Positions 10,670 to 22,236 of a stretch of DNA of 64,000 nucleotides are shown here, in pieces (positions within the stretch are counted from its first letter, which is position 1; each line of letters starts with the position of its first letter). The DNA is from Apodemus sylvaticus (Eukaryota > Chordata > Mammalia > Rodentia > Muridae), in contig NC_067495.1 in assembly GCF_947179515.1 (NCBI RefSeq), positions 30,355,004 through 30,419,003 of the forward strand, given 5' to 3'. The position numbers were made by a program, and so were the translations under genes. The notes under the pieces are model-generated. The model searched no databases and was not told the origin of the DNA. It saw only the letters and a program-made list of their open reading frames with translations.

Positions 10670-12461
10670 GCTAGCTCTTAATTGCTAGATATTCTGTAAT
10701 GGACCCCTTAAATGTGGTTGCTAGAGGGATCCAGGACAAAAGCACTTCAAGTTTTGGATTCCTTTCATTGCTCCAAACTTCAGAGAAACTATGTTTAACC
10801 ATGTATCTTAAATGTATCCTAGAATGAAAATGAGAAAAGTAAGCAAATAATGTCCTACCAGCCCAATTTATGCCTCTTCCTCTTCTTTGATAAATCTTTA
10901 AAAATGATTCTTATTATGTGAATATAAGAAGCACAAAATATCCATTAGCCATAATTCGTATAAACCTAATGAGTTTATAAATATACACTGCTATTGCCAA
11001 GGTGGGAACAGAGGAGAGATGGGGGCACATTGGGTGATGCTGATGCTGAACACAATTTTTCAGATTTATACATGAAGGATATATATAGTCTGGTATTGGT
11101 TTCTGCTTAATCAGGGCACATATATGTACATTCATGTATATATGTGTGGTTTTGTGCATATGCACATGTGCAAGTGTATGTGTGTTTAAAGGAAAACTTA
11201 TATGTCTTAGATCTCAGCTCTAACACTTGTCTGCCACTTTCCTACTTATACTAGGTTTTTGATGAATGTCATTCCTGACTTGTCAATAGAACTGGACCAG
11301 TTTGTTTCAGTGGGAAGGAGATAACAAACAAGCAGACAAGGGGAATAGTCTGATACAACTGGGAAACATTAGCCTGACTACAAATTAAGATTCATTGATC
11401 ACTAAGACTTCTTCTTAAGTATTATGGCATTAAACAGTCTACCACACAGATCAACAATCCCATTTTTATTACTGGAGTGAGAAGGTTTCCACTATGGTTC
11501 CTATTCATAAATAAAAAGGACAACTTTTCCTTACCTTTGACTATACGATCTTTTTCCCTAAAGCCACATCAAATGCCTACCTTTTTTCTTCTGTTAGTCC
11601 CCAGCATGTTCATTAAAGAGATGTTGGGCCAATGAAAAGCTGGCACCTTCTCAAAGAGGTCCAGGCTCATTTTTCTTCATAACACAGAAAGTTGAGTGGG
11701 TGACCTTTCTGCCTGAGCTAGGCAGAGCTCATACACAATTTGATGGGAAATAGATTGCTGTCAGGCAGGATGGTCAGTCACACATAAATGTAACACCAAG
11801 AAATACACTGTGCCTTCTCACAGGAAAGATGCTTCTCCCCATTGCCCAGTTCACAAGTCAAGCTTACATCCATCTGCTCTTTCTCTAGTTACGGATGGAG
11901 CTAGTCTAACTGTCTTAGCTAAATTAGAAGGGGTGGACTGAAGTAAAGGGAGAGGAGAGAGGAGGAAGTAGATGAAGAAAACTGTGCTCAAATTCTTCTC
12001 TGGGAAAAAGAAAACCATTCTTTAGAAATTCCCCCAATGTGGTAACAAGTGGTTAAGTCTAAGCCACTATCGTTTACCCTCCTCCAAGTTGACCAAGGAG
12101 GCAATTTTAAGATAATTTACCATAAAAGTTTACCTTTAATTCATACGAGTTTTTATAAAGGTAGATTAAATTAAAGGCAGGGGAACGCCCCAAATATGTT
12201 AATTAAATTCATTAATCATTGAAACCTTTTCAAAGTCTAAACAAGTCGAATTCCCAGGGATAGCTACGGCTTTTTGAATAATGAGATGTGGTTAGATAGT
12301 ACTGCTAGAGACGTGTGTTGGTAACTCAGCTCATGGGACCAAACTCGGGAAAGCAGTCACACTTGCAGGAAGCCCTGGACACCTGCTTCCCCTCTCAGGA
12401 TTCATTTTTCAGTGCTTTAATGCTCAGAAGCAGTTTTGTAAACTAACCTAAGAAAGGGGCA
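10670..12461. other. Unannotated non-coding sequence; candidate conserved segment at about 12,040-12,270
   Basis: No coding frame or recognised repeat. The part from 12,040 to 12,270 is rich in TTAAT words (gttaattaaattcattaatc) and keeps several CpGs, unlike decayed repeat DNA. It is a visual candidate for a conserved element. Confidence 0.35.
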
Positions 12462-12575
12462 GGCATGGTAGGCTGTTAATCTAGCATTTGGGGGAAGACT
12501 GAGGCAGGAGGATCAAGACTTTGAGACTAGTCTGAGCTACATCCCAAGACACTGTCTCATAAAACAAAATATCTA
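12462..12575 (+). mobile_element. Diverged B1 SINE
   Basis: 'ggggcaggcatggtaggctg', 'ttaatctagcatttggggga', 'ctgaggcaggaggatcaaga', 'gactagtctgagctacatcc' and 'caagacactgtctcataaaa' give the full B1 order with an A-rich tail. It is heavily substituted. Confidence 0.8.
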
Positions 12576-14520
12576 AGTGTAGTAGGACGTGAACCTGCTG
12601 AAGGCTCACAGAAGCTTGCTACTCCGAGAAACACTGTTCCAGGGAGGAAGTTCCGAGTTGACACCTGTTTCATTCACAGACTATCGATTGCAAGTCTGTC
12701 TGATGGACCTTTTTACTCTGTGCTTCCAGATGTCTAAAGTGAAGTCCAGGGGATCCTGAGCTTGTCTCTTCTTTTCTGTGGCCAGCAGGCCTAACAAATT
12801 CCAGAGGGTTTCTGGAGCCCCCTGGTGCTGCCTCAAGTGGACAGGGAGAAAATGCAAATCCAAGTCCAAGAGGACTGGAGTGAGGAAGCAAATATCCCCA
12901 AGAGCAGTGTGGTAAGAGAGGCCTGACCTTGCAAAAAATATGATGTCCTTTAGGAAGCTTCCACACAGCCTCGGAATAAAGGCTTTGTTTCCCTCTCACT
13001 TACTCCACAGTACAAGGTTTAAGTTGTGACCAAAAGATGACCTCGATTTACGGCCACCCCCCCCCCTCCTACACACCATTCTAGCACCAAACGGCAAAGT
13101 GGAAACAAAAGACATTTTCCTTCTATTTTTAACACAGTGTATATTAGCAATAAATTAATGTTCTTCTTTCAGCACCTTTTAAGCACCAGAAGGGGCCAAT
13201 TCTTTCTGCTATATTGTCTTCCACCGAGCAGCTGATGGATCGTGCTGTCACAGAAGGCAACGCAGTGAAATAGCCCTTGAAACTCATTTTCACAGCCTCA
13301 CACTGTACATCTTCTGGAAGCTACTTTACAGTAGGGAAACCACAAGTCCCCAGTTGTGGCATCTTGTGAGATTTTAGGAAGATGAGGGTGTGCATATGGC
13401 TGTGACCCCAGCAATTTTTTTGTTCCAGCTAAAGGAAAGGGGTGAGATCAATATAGAGGCTAGAAATACTCTTTTTTTTTTAATATAAATCTCTGGTGTT
13501 GCTGTTGTTGTTATTTAGGAGAACAGAAAAATCTGTGTTAACTCTTCATTTACCATATCTTCGGGCAGAAACAGCACTCCATGGTCCTATTGAATAGCAG
13601 CAGTTGCCTCACTCTGAAAGCCATTAATGACAGAGAGGATCAAAAAGTAAAGTTCATCTGTTCTTCTGCACAGGTGCAAGGATCTGACTATTATCTCTAA
13701 GACCATTTTTTAGGATGTCATCACCTGAATACTTTCCTTTGGAGACACTGGAGGAAAGGAAAGCTGGTGACACTTGAAAATTCAAAGTATTGAATATTTC
13801 CTGGGAAGGTAAAATACTTTCAGTTTAGTAACCAAGACTATGCTAGGGGCTCAGGATCTTCCTATGCAGTGTGGATTTTCTTTAGTTGTCTGGACAGATC
13901 TTGAAGCCCTGTAATACTTATCGTAGTGTTTATAAATTGTAAAAGAAAAATCCAGGGTTGCCACATAAATGCCATAAGAAGCTCTGAGAGTAACAAATCA
14001 AAACACAAGAGTTTGTTCAGTATTTCATACATGCTTTGTCACCACCTGCTTGAATCTCAGGGAAGTCTCCATGAGAAACTCTCCTGTCCTTTCCCCCAAG
14101 GACTTGGTGTGCCTTTATCAGACCACTCACTCCCTCAGGATGTGAGGATGAATAAAGGTGTGACTTTTTTTGTATCAGTGACTTTTCTGCCTAAGATCTG
14201 TGGTGGAATAAAACCTCCCACAAATGTTCCTTATGATGTGGCCAAGTGATAGTTTGTACAGAGGTCAACTCTATTCCTCAGTGAAATCCCACACAGTTGG
14301 CATTTAGAAAATGTCTGTCTTTTTAGGGTAGACCACGGGCTAATCGTGACCTTCACATTTCCAGGTAAGAGGCAGACACTTCAGATGGAGTCTGAATTCT
14401 GGCTGAGCTGCTCAGAGGAAGCCTGTGAGAGGCATTGAGTCAAAGCACATAGAATTTTTGAATGGCAAAGAAGAAAAATAGGGAGGGGAGGGGCTCCCAA
14501 GGGTACTGAAATGGAACTAA
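12576..14520. other. Unannotated non-coding sequence; C-run at about 13,059-13,067
   Basis: The two overlapping minus-strand frames at 12,670-12,999 and the plus frame at 13,926-14,249 have no protein family I recognise. I treat them as chance. The part at 13,110-13,330 lacks repeat features and keeps CpGs (ccaccgagcagctgatggat), so it may be a conserved element. Confidence 0.35.
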
Positions 14521-14521
14521 A

Positions 14522-14577
14522 GTTTTTTGTTTTTTTGTTTTTTTGTTTTTTTGTTTTTTTGTTTTTTTTTTTTTTTA
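14522..14577. repeat. (GTTTTTTT)n low-complexity T-rich tract
   Basis: Five G(T)6-8 units followed by a 15-T run. It generates artificial Phe- or Lys-rich frames on both strands. Confidence 0.9.
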
Positions 14578-15470
14578 GCCTAGGGGGGATTTTCTCCTCT
14601 CTTTTTCCTTTGTTGTTTAAAAAAATTGTAAAAAGGCAGTCACTGGAAGGAAATCTAGAAGTCAAACAATGTGCCATTTGTATTTCCAAATCATAGATCA
14701 CAATTCCCATCCCCTTCCCCAGGGAAATATTGACTAGAGATCAAAGAAAGTAACAGAACGATTGCCAGGGCTGTGGAAATCAAGTGGATTCTGACCAAGT
14801 AGGCTTCTCTATCACCCCTCATGACAGTGGGGAGTTCTTCAGCTTCAATGGACAAACGGTCTCTTTTCATGATGGAAATGGCCATTCTGTAAGTGGGAGA
14901 GCAACTCAGAACTTTCATGGGAGCATTTCAGCAAACTGAGACAGTAAGGGCAAACTAATAAGGGCACTAGAGAATGGCATCAAAGGAACCCAAATGTTTC
15001 TGCTTGCTGAGCCATGGGATTGGGTAGAGACGTTCCATAGCAGATACACATTAGAGAGGCCCCCAAAGCCATCTCTTAATCTTGCCGCTGATCGGTTATT
15101 CATGTCATACATAAACTGCATTAAATCACAAGTGACACTGTTAAAATAACATTCTAGGTCTGGTTAAACCTCCAGGTGCCGGGGAATTTAGAGTTAAGAT
15201 TCCCAGACTCAGAAGCTGTTCCAAGTACCTTTGTACTTACAGTCTCAGCAAGTTCAACAAAGGTTCAATTTAAGAATGATAATGTAAATCTGCACTGCTC
15301 TAAAATCTCCTCTAAACAGCTGAAAGGGAATCCGGGGTATCATCCTCCATTGGACTGGAAAAAGAAGCCTTTTCAGAGGACCCAAGTGCAGCTCCCAGCA
15401 CTCACATTTGGTGGATAACATCACCATCCCAAGGGATTTGATGCTCTCTTCTGGCCTTCTTCTCTTCTGG
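14578..15470. other. Unannotated non-coding sequence; candidate conserved segment at about 14,750-15,140
   Basis: No coding frame or recognised repeat. The part around 15,070-15,130 ('ttgccgctgatcggttattc', 'atgtcatacataaactgcat') keeps CpGs and has non-repetitive wording. Confidence 0.35.
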
Positions 15471-15480
15471 CACGCGCGCG

Positions 15481-15522
<42 letters not shown>
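15471..15522. repeat. (CG)8(CA)17 compound microsatellite
   Basis: CG repeats at about 15,473-15,488 run straight into CA repeats to 15,522. An alternating purine-pyrimidine tract of ~50 bp with a CG core is a strong Z-DNA-forming type. Both cytosines and guanines of the core survive CpG decay, so the CG part is probably recent or unmethylated. Confidence 0.97.
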
Positions 15523-15524
<2 letters not shown>

Positions 15525-15622
15525 GAGAGAAGCAGACAGAGAGAGAAATAAATAACATATTTAAGTAACGGAGTCTCACAATATAGCATGGCACACACTC
15601 ATCATTTAAGAGACAGAAGTAG

Positions 15623-15712
15623 AGCAATCAAGAATTCAAGGCCAAACTCTGCTACATAAGTTTGAGGCCAGCCTAGGCTATGTGATACCCTGGCCTTAAA
15701 AAATAAATAAGT
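15623..15712 (+). mobile_element. B1-type SINE, 3' half
   Basis: 'gagcaatcaagaattcaagg', 'gtttgaggccagcctaggct' and 'atgtgataccctggccttaa' plus an A-rich end match the right part of B1. The 5' half is missing or replaced. Confidence 0.6.
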
Positions 15713-16160
15713 GGAGTATCTCCACTGACTGGGGTGGGTGAATACTTCCTGCCTTCAGGATATAATGGATTGAACAGTGTCCCTCAAAAACTGAGGTGGA
15801 CCCTTTTTGTTCAATTTGTCTGGTACCTTCACAAGAAAAGGGAAAATTTGGACAGAGACAAAAAGATAATCATACAAGAACAGAGACAGAAGTTGGAATC
15901 AAATCAACGAAATCACAGAATACTTGAGCTAAGAAGAGCTATAAGGAGCAAGGGAGTCCTGTTCACGAAAACCTTTTGAGGGACCAGAGCCAACACCTTG
16001 ATCTCTGCCCTCCAGAACTGAGAAGAAACCAACTACAGTTTAAGCCACTCAGTTGGGTATTTTGTTAGTGGATTCTACAGATTAATGCAATTGGCTTCAA
16101 CCCTTTCCACAGCTTCCTTGCCCTTTGCCTCCATTTAGATTGAGCTGAAAGATCAGAAAT
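15713..16160. other. Unannotated non-coding sequence
   Basis: No coding signal. The words 'tggattgaacagtgtccctc' and 'tttgaggaccagagccaaca' hint at an old repeat, but I cannot assign one. Confidence 0.35.
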
Positions 16161-16161
16161 A

Positions 16162-16350
16162 TGTTTTTTGTTTGTTTGTTTGTTTGTTTGTTTGTTTTGG
16201 GGATTTTTTGGTAATTTTTTTAGAAATGACTGGGTTTCTCTGTATAGCCCTGGCTGTCCTGGAACTCTATAAACCAGGCTGTCAGAAATCCTCCTGCCTT
16301 TGGGGATTAAAGTGCTGGGATTAAAGGTGTGCGCCACCACCGCCTGGCCA
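16162..16350 (-). mobile_element. B1 SINE, antisense, with (GTTT)n tail
   Basis: The plus strand shows the reversed B1: a (GTTT)8 tail (16,165-16,197), 'actgggtttctctgtatagc', 'cctggctgtcctggaactct', 'aagtgctgggattaaaggtg' and 'tgcgccaccaccgcctggcc'. It is the best preserved B1 in the window and includes the Pol III box B region. The CAAA/GTTT tail is the source of the microsatellite. Confidence 0.92.
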
Positions 16351-17474
16351 GAGATATGGTTTTGAGTAAGAACTAAGCATAACAACAGAACTGACCAGGA
16401 CAAGAGAATATAATGTCTTCTTCTCTAATGTCTAATATAGCCAAACCAAGACCAGTCCATTTTCCCGGTAAAAGTCTAGAGCCACCTCCCTGAACATCCC
16501 AGTTCCTAGGATTCTACTTGGCTGTTCCCTCTCTCTATACCCTGAAGCTCCAGGCTAAACCAACCCAGGATTGCTACAGGAGGACTTGATTCCCTCAGAG
16601 CTTAGTAGCCCAGCCCAACATCTAAGTTCCAGATGCAGAGGGGAAGCAGAAGGCAGGAAGATAGGACCCAGATTGGTGTTTCCTCTCACACTGGCTGCAG
16701 AACCAGAAGGCTGTAGAAGAGAGATTAAAACAAAGACTGCTGTACTTAGGGAATTAAATAATACAAATATTTTAAACAACCCAACTGGACCTCATAATTG
16801 TGTGGCAAAGGCTGCAAAATGTACAGTTGGGAGACTTGGCTCAAGTGAAAGGCTCTCTGAATAACAATTTATTTTAATTTGAGATTTCTCATACTATCCA
16901 TATGGCATGTCTTCATGGGAAAGCAACTGTCTTGTAGTTGATTGGGACATCTGAAGTATGCTTTTTTGGCATGCAGGGTTTTTTTTTTTCATTCAAATCA
17001 GTGGCTTGGTTGAGAATGAGAGTTTGAACACATTTCGTTAATGTTGCTAGCATTTCTACAGCTGGAAATGTAACAGCTGCCCATGAAAGTTACAAAGTAA
17101 AACTCATTTCCCAACCATATTACCATTCTTTTAGGCCAATGCCAGTTTGTTACTGTAGAGTTCTGTGGGCATCCATTTGAAAATGAAAAATCCTGTTTGG
17201 ATATATTGAAGTAATAACAACAACAACAACAACAACATGCAAGCAATGTTATGTCCTGAAGAAGGGATCACCTTGCCAAATATCCCAGGCTCCCCATTAT
17301 ACTGAAAATCTTAAAGTATTGTATAACAAATCTCTGAGAGGTAGGATTTCTAGCCAACTCTGGGTAAGGCCCTGGTGCCCCCAAAGACATGCTGACAGTA
17401 TTTCCTCTTTAGAGAGCCGCCTTTAAACCACACATTAGGTCCCAAAGGTGTGATGGTGTGATATTGGAAATGCA

Positions 17475-17476
<2 letters not shown>
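16351..17476. other. Unannotated non-coding sequence with (CAA)7 at 17,217-17,237
   Basis: No coding frame or repeat family recognised, apart from a short CAA repeat and a T-run at about 16,979-16,989. Confidence 0.4.

Positions 17477-17534
<58 letters not shown>
17477..17534. repeat. (CT)28 microsatellite
   Basis: About 57 uninterrupted bases of CT. Pure polypyrimidine, capable of triplex formation. Confidence 0.97.
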
Positions 17535-17535
<1 letters not shown>

Positions 17536-17729
17536 CTCAAAGTCATCAATAGACGTTCTGCAGAGAATGAGGCAGGAAAGAGAAGATGCTAGCACAATTT
17601 CAATTTTGCCTGAATTGTGTTTCTACAGAGAGAATGTGAATTAGATGAGGTATCAGGAAGTTACCATAAATGTACTGTTAAAGCCATGTCACATCCTGGT
17701 ACAGAAATCTCACCATGGAGCTATCCCAT

Positions 17730-17878
17730 TCTCAGATCAGATAGATGGGTAAGTGGATAGATGTGGTTGCTGCCATTTTTAAATCTAAGGACCAGAATTT
17801 GATCCCAAGGAAACAGAGAATTGACACGTGCAAGTTGTTCTCTGGCCTTAACATAACATGCACACTGTGGAACTGTGG

Positions 17879-17880
<2 letters not shown>
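17730..17880 (+). mobile_element. B3-type SINE
   Basis: 'agatgggtaagtggatagat', 'gtggttgctgccatttttaa', 'tgatcccaaggaaacagaga' and 'caagttgttctctggcctta' match the tRNA-derived head and body of B3. A GT microsatellite forms its tail. Confidence 0.65.
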
Positions 17881-17934
<54 letters not shown>

Positions 17935-17939
17935 TGTGC
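17881..17939. repeat. (GT)n microsatellite
   Basis: About 57 bases of GT with one TATG interruption. It is the tail of the preceding B3 SINE. Confidence 0.97.
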
Positions 17940-18529
17940 TATTCCATGATTACTGTATCAAGGACAAGATTCATGAATTCATATAGGTATGATTAAATAA
18001 ATGAATGAGTAAAAATTTTAGAAATTCTTCTTCAGAATTTACTTCTCTGTGATTTCATATTCATTGCACTTTTCTTACCCATGTTTCCATGTCTTTTTTG
18101 TATTTTATTGCTATCTTTTCCTCAAACTGGCTAGAAAAATCTAGACTTTCTTTTTCACTGATGCCTGATTTATTTTCTCTTAATCAGATTCAAGCTTTTC
18201 CTTTTATATCTTCCTCACAAATTCTTTTTAAAGAGACATTAGGCCAAACCTAAGTATTTATAATCCACCTGAAGAGACATATTCATGAAAAGCTCCTCTT
18301 GTAACACACTTAATCCAGCTGAAAAGATAAGTGTGAACCTCTCTTTAAAAAACACATGAGCAAGCAAGAAAACCATTGTTCAATTGATCATTAAATTGAA
18401 GAGTGTTTAGCATAAATTTTTCTGATAATGAGGGCTTGTGGGCTTCAGGAAACCTCAAACTGTAGCAGAAGCCTTGGGTTTTCTTTCTTTTATGAATTGT
18501 CTAATTCATAGGATTTAACTATGGCACAA
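17940..18529. other. Unannotated non-coding sequence
   Basis: No coding signal or recognised repeat. Confidence 0.4.
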
Positions 18530-18735
18530 CTATTCACCCTTGGCTTTTGGTATTTAGGATAAATAATTTTGTGTCATCTTGATATTGGAGGATGTTTTGC
18601 AGCATCTCTGGTTTCTACCTGTCAGATGCCAGCATCATCACTTTCCTAGCTATCATTCCCTAAAATGTACCCAGACATTACTAAATGTCCACTGGAAGTT
18701 AAAACCTCCCCAAGTTGACAACCACTGGGAAAGAT
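18530..18735 (-). mobile_element. MER20-like hAT-Charlie MITE
   Basis: The plus strand has 'ggaggatgttttgcagcatc', 'tctggtttctacctgtcaga', 'tgccagcatcatcactttcc', 'gtacccagacattactaaat', 'gtccactggaagttaaaacc' and the terminal 'ttgacaaccactggg'. This is the MER20 order reversed. A mammal-wide DNA transposon fossil. Confidence 0.75.
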
Positions 18736-19676
18736 AGGAAAAGGGGAAAAAACAAGCCTCAAATACTCTCCAAAATGAGTTAGATTCAAACCTCAAATAC
18801 CTCGCCAAGTTGGGAGAGATAGGGAAAATAGACAAATACACAAACAAAAGACCAAACTTCAAAACTCAAATAATGACTGAACAAGGGTTTACTTACTTAA
18901 CTGGGAATCCTAACTAGATCCACAATGGACTCAATGAAAAGCTTGATTTATTTGAGGCATGTTAACAAGCTTCATGGACATGCATTGCAATGTTCTATTA
19001 AACCTACATCCGTCATGGAATTTGAACTATTGGTGCAGTTTCTAAGTGTTTTAGTTATAGAACTAAGCACATAAATGCAGAAGCTTTTGTTGAAGCCAGA
19101 ATATAGAGAACCACATCGTCTTTGCATATGTCCGAACTCTACATAATGGTCGAAAAATTCCTGCTGTGCTATGTGTTCTGTTGGATGCATGATGAAGAAA
19201 AAGGTGACATCAAACACGAATAAATTAGGTATAACATTCTGGAAGAAGAATTGTATCAGGACTAGCAAAGCTCAGAGCTTATCTGAAATGTATTGCTAAA
19301 TAACTTAGAGCATGTCACTTAACTTCTCAGAACTTGTGATATTTTTTAAATCATAATCCTTAAGGTCTCCTTTAGCTTCAATGTGTTATGAAATTATGAG
19401 TGTAATTCTGACACATAAACTATAGGCCAAAACTCTTGATGTTGATAAAGAAGTTGAGCCCCCCATAACTTCCCTTTTAGGAGCAAGAAGGAGCAGGAAG
19501 GGAATCTTATTTCTAATATTCTCTTTGACTGGCACTTTGACCCATGCTAAATTCATTTATACTTGAAATTCAGTAGCTCAATGTGGATGACTGTTATACA
19601 AAAGATAATGCTGTATGAGCTCAAAACTAAAAAAGGTTTAAGTGATTTTTTTAAAGGAATAATGAATATGAGAGAC
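18736..19676. other. Unannotated non-coding sequence
   Basis: The frame at 18,972-19,268 (minus) has no recognised homology. No repeat recognised. Confidence 0.4.
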
Positions 19677-19755
19677 TCAGACTCAGAATAGAACTCAGTG
19701 TTTAAAGTGCTTGCATAACATGAACAGAGTCCTGGGATCTATCCCTAGCACTGTT
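19677..19755 (+). mobile_element. ID/B4-type tRNA-derived SINE head
   Basis: 'aatagaactcagtgtttaaa', 'gtgcttgcataacatgaaca' and 'gggatctatccctagcactg' match the ID/B4 head (tagctcagtggtagagcg, cttgcctagcaagc, ggttcgatccccagca). Too diverged to be an active ID. Confidence 0.6.
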
Positions 19756-19782
19756 TAAAAAGGGGAGATTGGGATTGGATAG

Positions 19783-19990
19783 GTGGCTCTGGGGATATAG
19801 CTTAGTGTGGAGGATACAGACATAGCATGAAAGTCTTTGATCCCATCACCACTGCTATATAAAATAGAGTATGGTAGTGTAAGCCTGTAATGCTAGCACT
19901 CCAAAGGTAAAGGCATGAGTATTAGAAATTCAAAACCATGTCCAGAAATGGGATGTATGGGGCCCCATTGAAAGAAACAAAGAAAGGAAA
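19783..19990 (+). mobile_element. B4 SINE (ID-like head plus B1-like body)
   Basis: The head is 'ctggggatatagcttagtgt' through 'agtctttgatcccatcacca'. It is followed by the B1-like 'tggtagtgtaagcctgtaat', 'gctagcactccaaaggtaaa' and an A-rich tail (aaagaaaggaaagaaag). The composite ID+B1 architecture defines B4. Confidence 0.65.
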
Positions 19991-20470
19991 GAAAGAGAAA
20001 AGGCAGGGAGGAAGGTAGAGGGAGGGATAGGTAGATAGATTAGAAGAGAGATCCCACAGAACATTTCATCACTACCTCAGGATGAATTTGTGTCTTCCCT
20101 AGATGCTTCACAAGAGAGTATAGGAAAGCATGCATTTACTGGCTATTTTTGTTATCAACGAAGAACTTTCAATCTTCCTGAAACATCTAACACCACAGGA
20201 AATTAGCAAAAAGTCAGAACTACTACACAATAATTCTAACATCCACAGCTATGTTTCCATCAAAATGGAATATCATGGGTATACATTCTCTATTCCACAG
20301 ATTTGTACTCATCTACTTCAAACATAAATGAGATGTTGTGATAATCGCATACAAATGATGACTTTTTATTACAATGAAAAAATATTTTCAATACCCAGTA
20401 ACCTCATTCTTAATGACAATATGACTGGCACAGGAACAACTTAGGTGATTACTTTTTGACAGACAACAAA
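19991..20470. other. Unannotated non-coding sequence
   Basis: Purine-rich at its left end (SINE tail). Otherwise nothing recognised. Confidence 0.4.
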
Positions 20471-22236
20471 CTTTTTTATTCGTTATATTCTTTATTTACA
20501 TTTCAAATGATTTCCTCTTTTCTGGATCCCCCCTCCCCAAAAGTCCCATAAGCCCTCTTCCCTCCTCCTGTTCCCCCATCCACCCCTTCCCACTTCCCTG
20601 TTCTGGTATTCCTCTACACTGCTGCACTGAGACTTTCCAGAACCAGGGGCCACTCCTTCTTCTTGGACATCATTTGATGTGTGGATTGTGGTTTGGGTAT
20701 TCCAAGCTTCTAGGCTAATATCTGCTTATCAGTGAGTGCATTCCATGAGTGTTCATTTGAGCCTGGGTTACCTCACTTAGGATGATGTTCTCCAGCTCCA
20801 TCCATTTGTCTAAGAATTTCATGAATTCATTGTTTCTAATGACTGAATAGTACTCCATTGTGTATATATACCACATTTTTTGGATCCATTCTTCTGTTGA
20901 GGGATACCTGGGTTCTTTCCAGCTTCTGGCTATTATAAATAGGGCTGCTATGAACATAGTGGAGCATGTGTCTTTACTGCATGCTGGGGAATCCTCTGGG
21001 TATATGCCCAGGAGTAGTATAGCAGGGTCCTCCAGAAGTGTCATGCCCAGTTTTCTGAGGAACTGCCAGACTGATTTCGAGAGTGTTTGTACCATCTTGC
21101 AATCCCACCAGCAGTGGATGAGTGTTCCTCTTTCTCCACATCCTCGCCAACACCTGCTGTCTCCTGAGTTTTTAATCTTAGCCATTCTGACTGGTGTAAG
21201 GTGAAATCTCAGGGTTGTTTTGATTTGCATTTCCCTAATGACTAATGAAGTTGAGCATTTTTTAAGATGCTTCTCCGCCATCCGACGTTCTTCAGGTGAG
21301 AATTCTTTGTTTAACTCTGTACCCCATTTTTTAATAGGGTTGTTTGGTTTTCTGGAGTCTAACTTCTTGAGTTCTTTATATATATTGGATATTAGCCCTC
21401 TGTTAGATGTAGGGTTGGTGAAGATCTTTTCCCAATTTGTTGGTTGCCGATTTGTCCTTTTGATGGTGTCCTTTCCATTACAGAAACTTTGTAATTTTAT
21501 GAGGTCCCATTTGTCAATTCTTGATCTTAGGGTATAAGCTATTAGTGTTCTGTTCAGGAACTTTTCCCCTGTGCCCATGTCCTCAAGGGCCTTCCCCAGT
21601 TTCTTTTCTATTAGTTTCAGTGTGTCTGGCTTTATGTGAAAGTCCTTGATACATTTGGAGTTGAGCTTGGTACATGGAGATAAGAATGGATCGATTCGCA
21701 TTCTTCTGCATGCTGACCTCCAGTTGAACCAGCACCATTTGTTGAAAAGGCTATCTTTTTTCCACTGGATGTTTTCAGCCTCTTTGTCGAGGATCAAGTG
21801 ACCATAGGTGTGTGGGTTCATTTCTGGGTCTTCAATCCTATTCCATTGATCCACCTGCCTGTCACTGTACTAATACCATGCAGTTTTTTACACTATTGCT
21901 CTGTAGTATTGCTTGAGGTCCGGGATACTGATTCCCCCAGAAGTTCTTTTACAGTTGAGAATAGTTTTAGCTATCCTGGGTTTTTTGTTATTCCAGATGA
22001 ATTTGAGAGTTGCTTTTTCTTACTCTATGAAGAACTGAGTTGGGATTTTGATGGGGATTGCACTGAATCTGTAGATTGCTTTTGGCAAGATGGCCATTTT
22101 AACTCTATTAATCTTGCCAATCCGTGAGCATGGAAGATTTTTCCATTTTCTGAGGTCTTCTTCAATTTCCTTCTTTAGAAACCTGAAGTTCTTGTCATAT
22201 AGATCTTTCACCTGTTTGGTTAGAGTCATACCAAGT
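20471..22236 (-). mobile_element. 5'-truncated L1, antisense: ORF2 C-terminal third and 3'UTR
   Basis: Read on minus, it starts at about 22,236, where the L1 phrase '…cttggtatgactctaacc' begins. ORF2 sequence follows down to the stop near 20,715, then a short 3'UTR ending in the T-rich strand at about 20,471. A 379-codon open frame (21,854-20,715) carries the conserved 'TAWYW…DQWNRIEDPE', zinc-knuckle-like 'CWRGCGERGTLIHCWWDCK' and 'IQKMWYIYTMEYYS' regions. A break separates it from the frame upstream of 21,855. No endonuclease and no RT active site remain, so it is inactive. I see no clear TSD. Confidence 0.92.

Noticed and set aside
12670..12999. 109-codon minus-strand frame as a small gene
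   Set aside because: No recognised domain and no splice or promoter context; an overlapping frame of similar size exists by chance.
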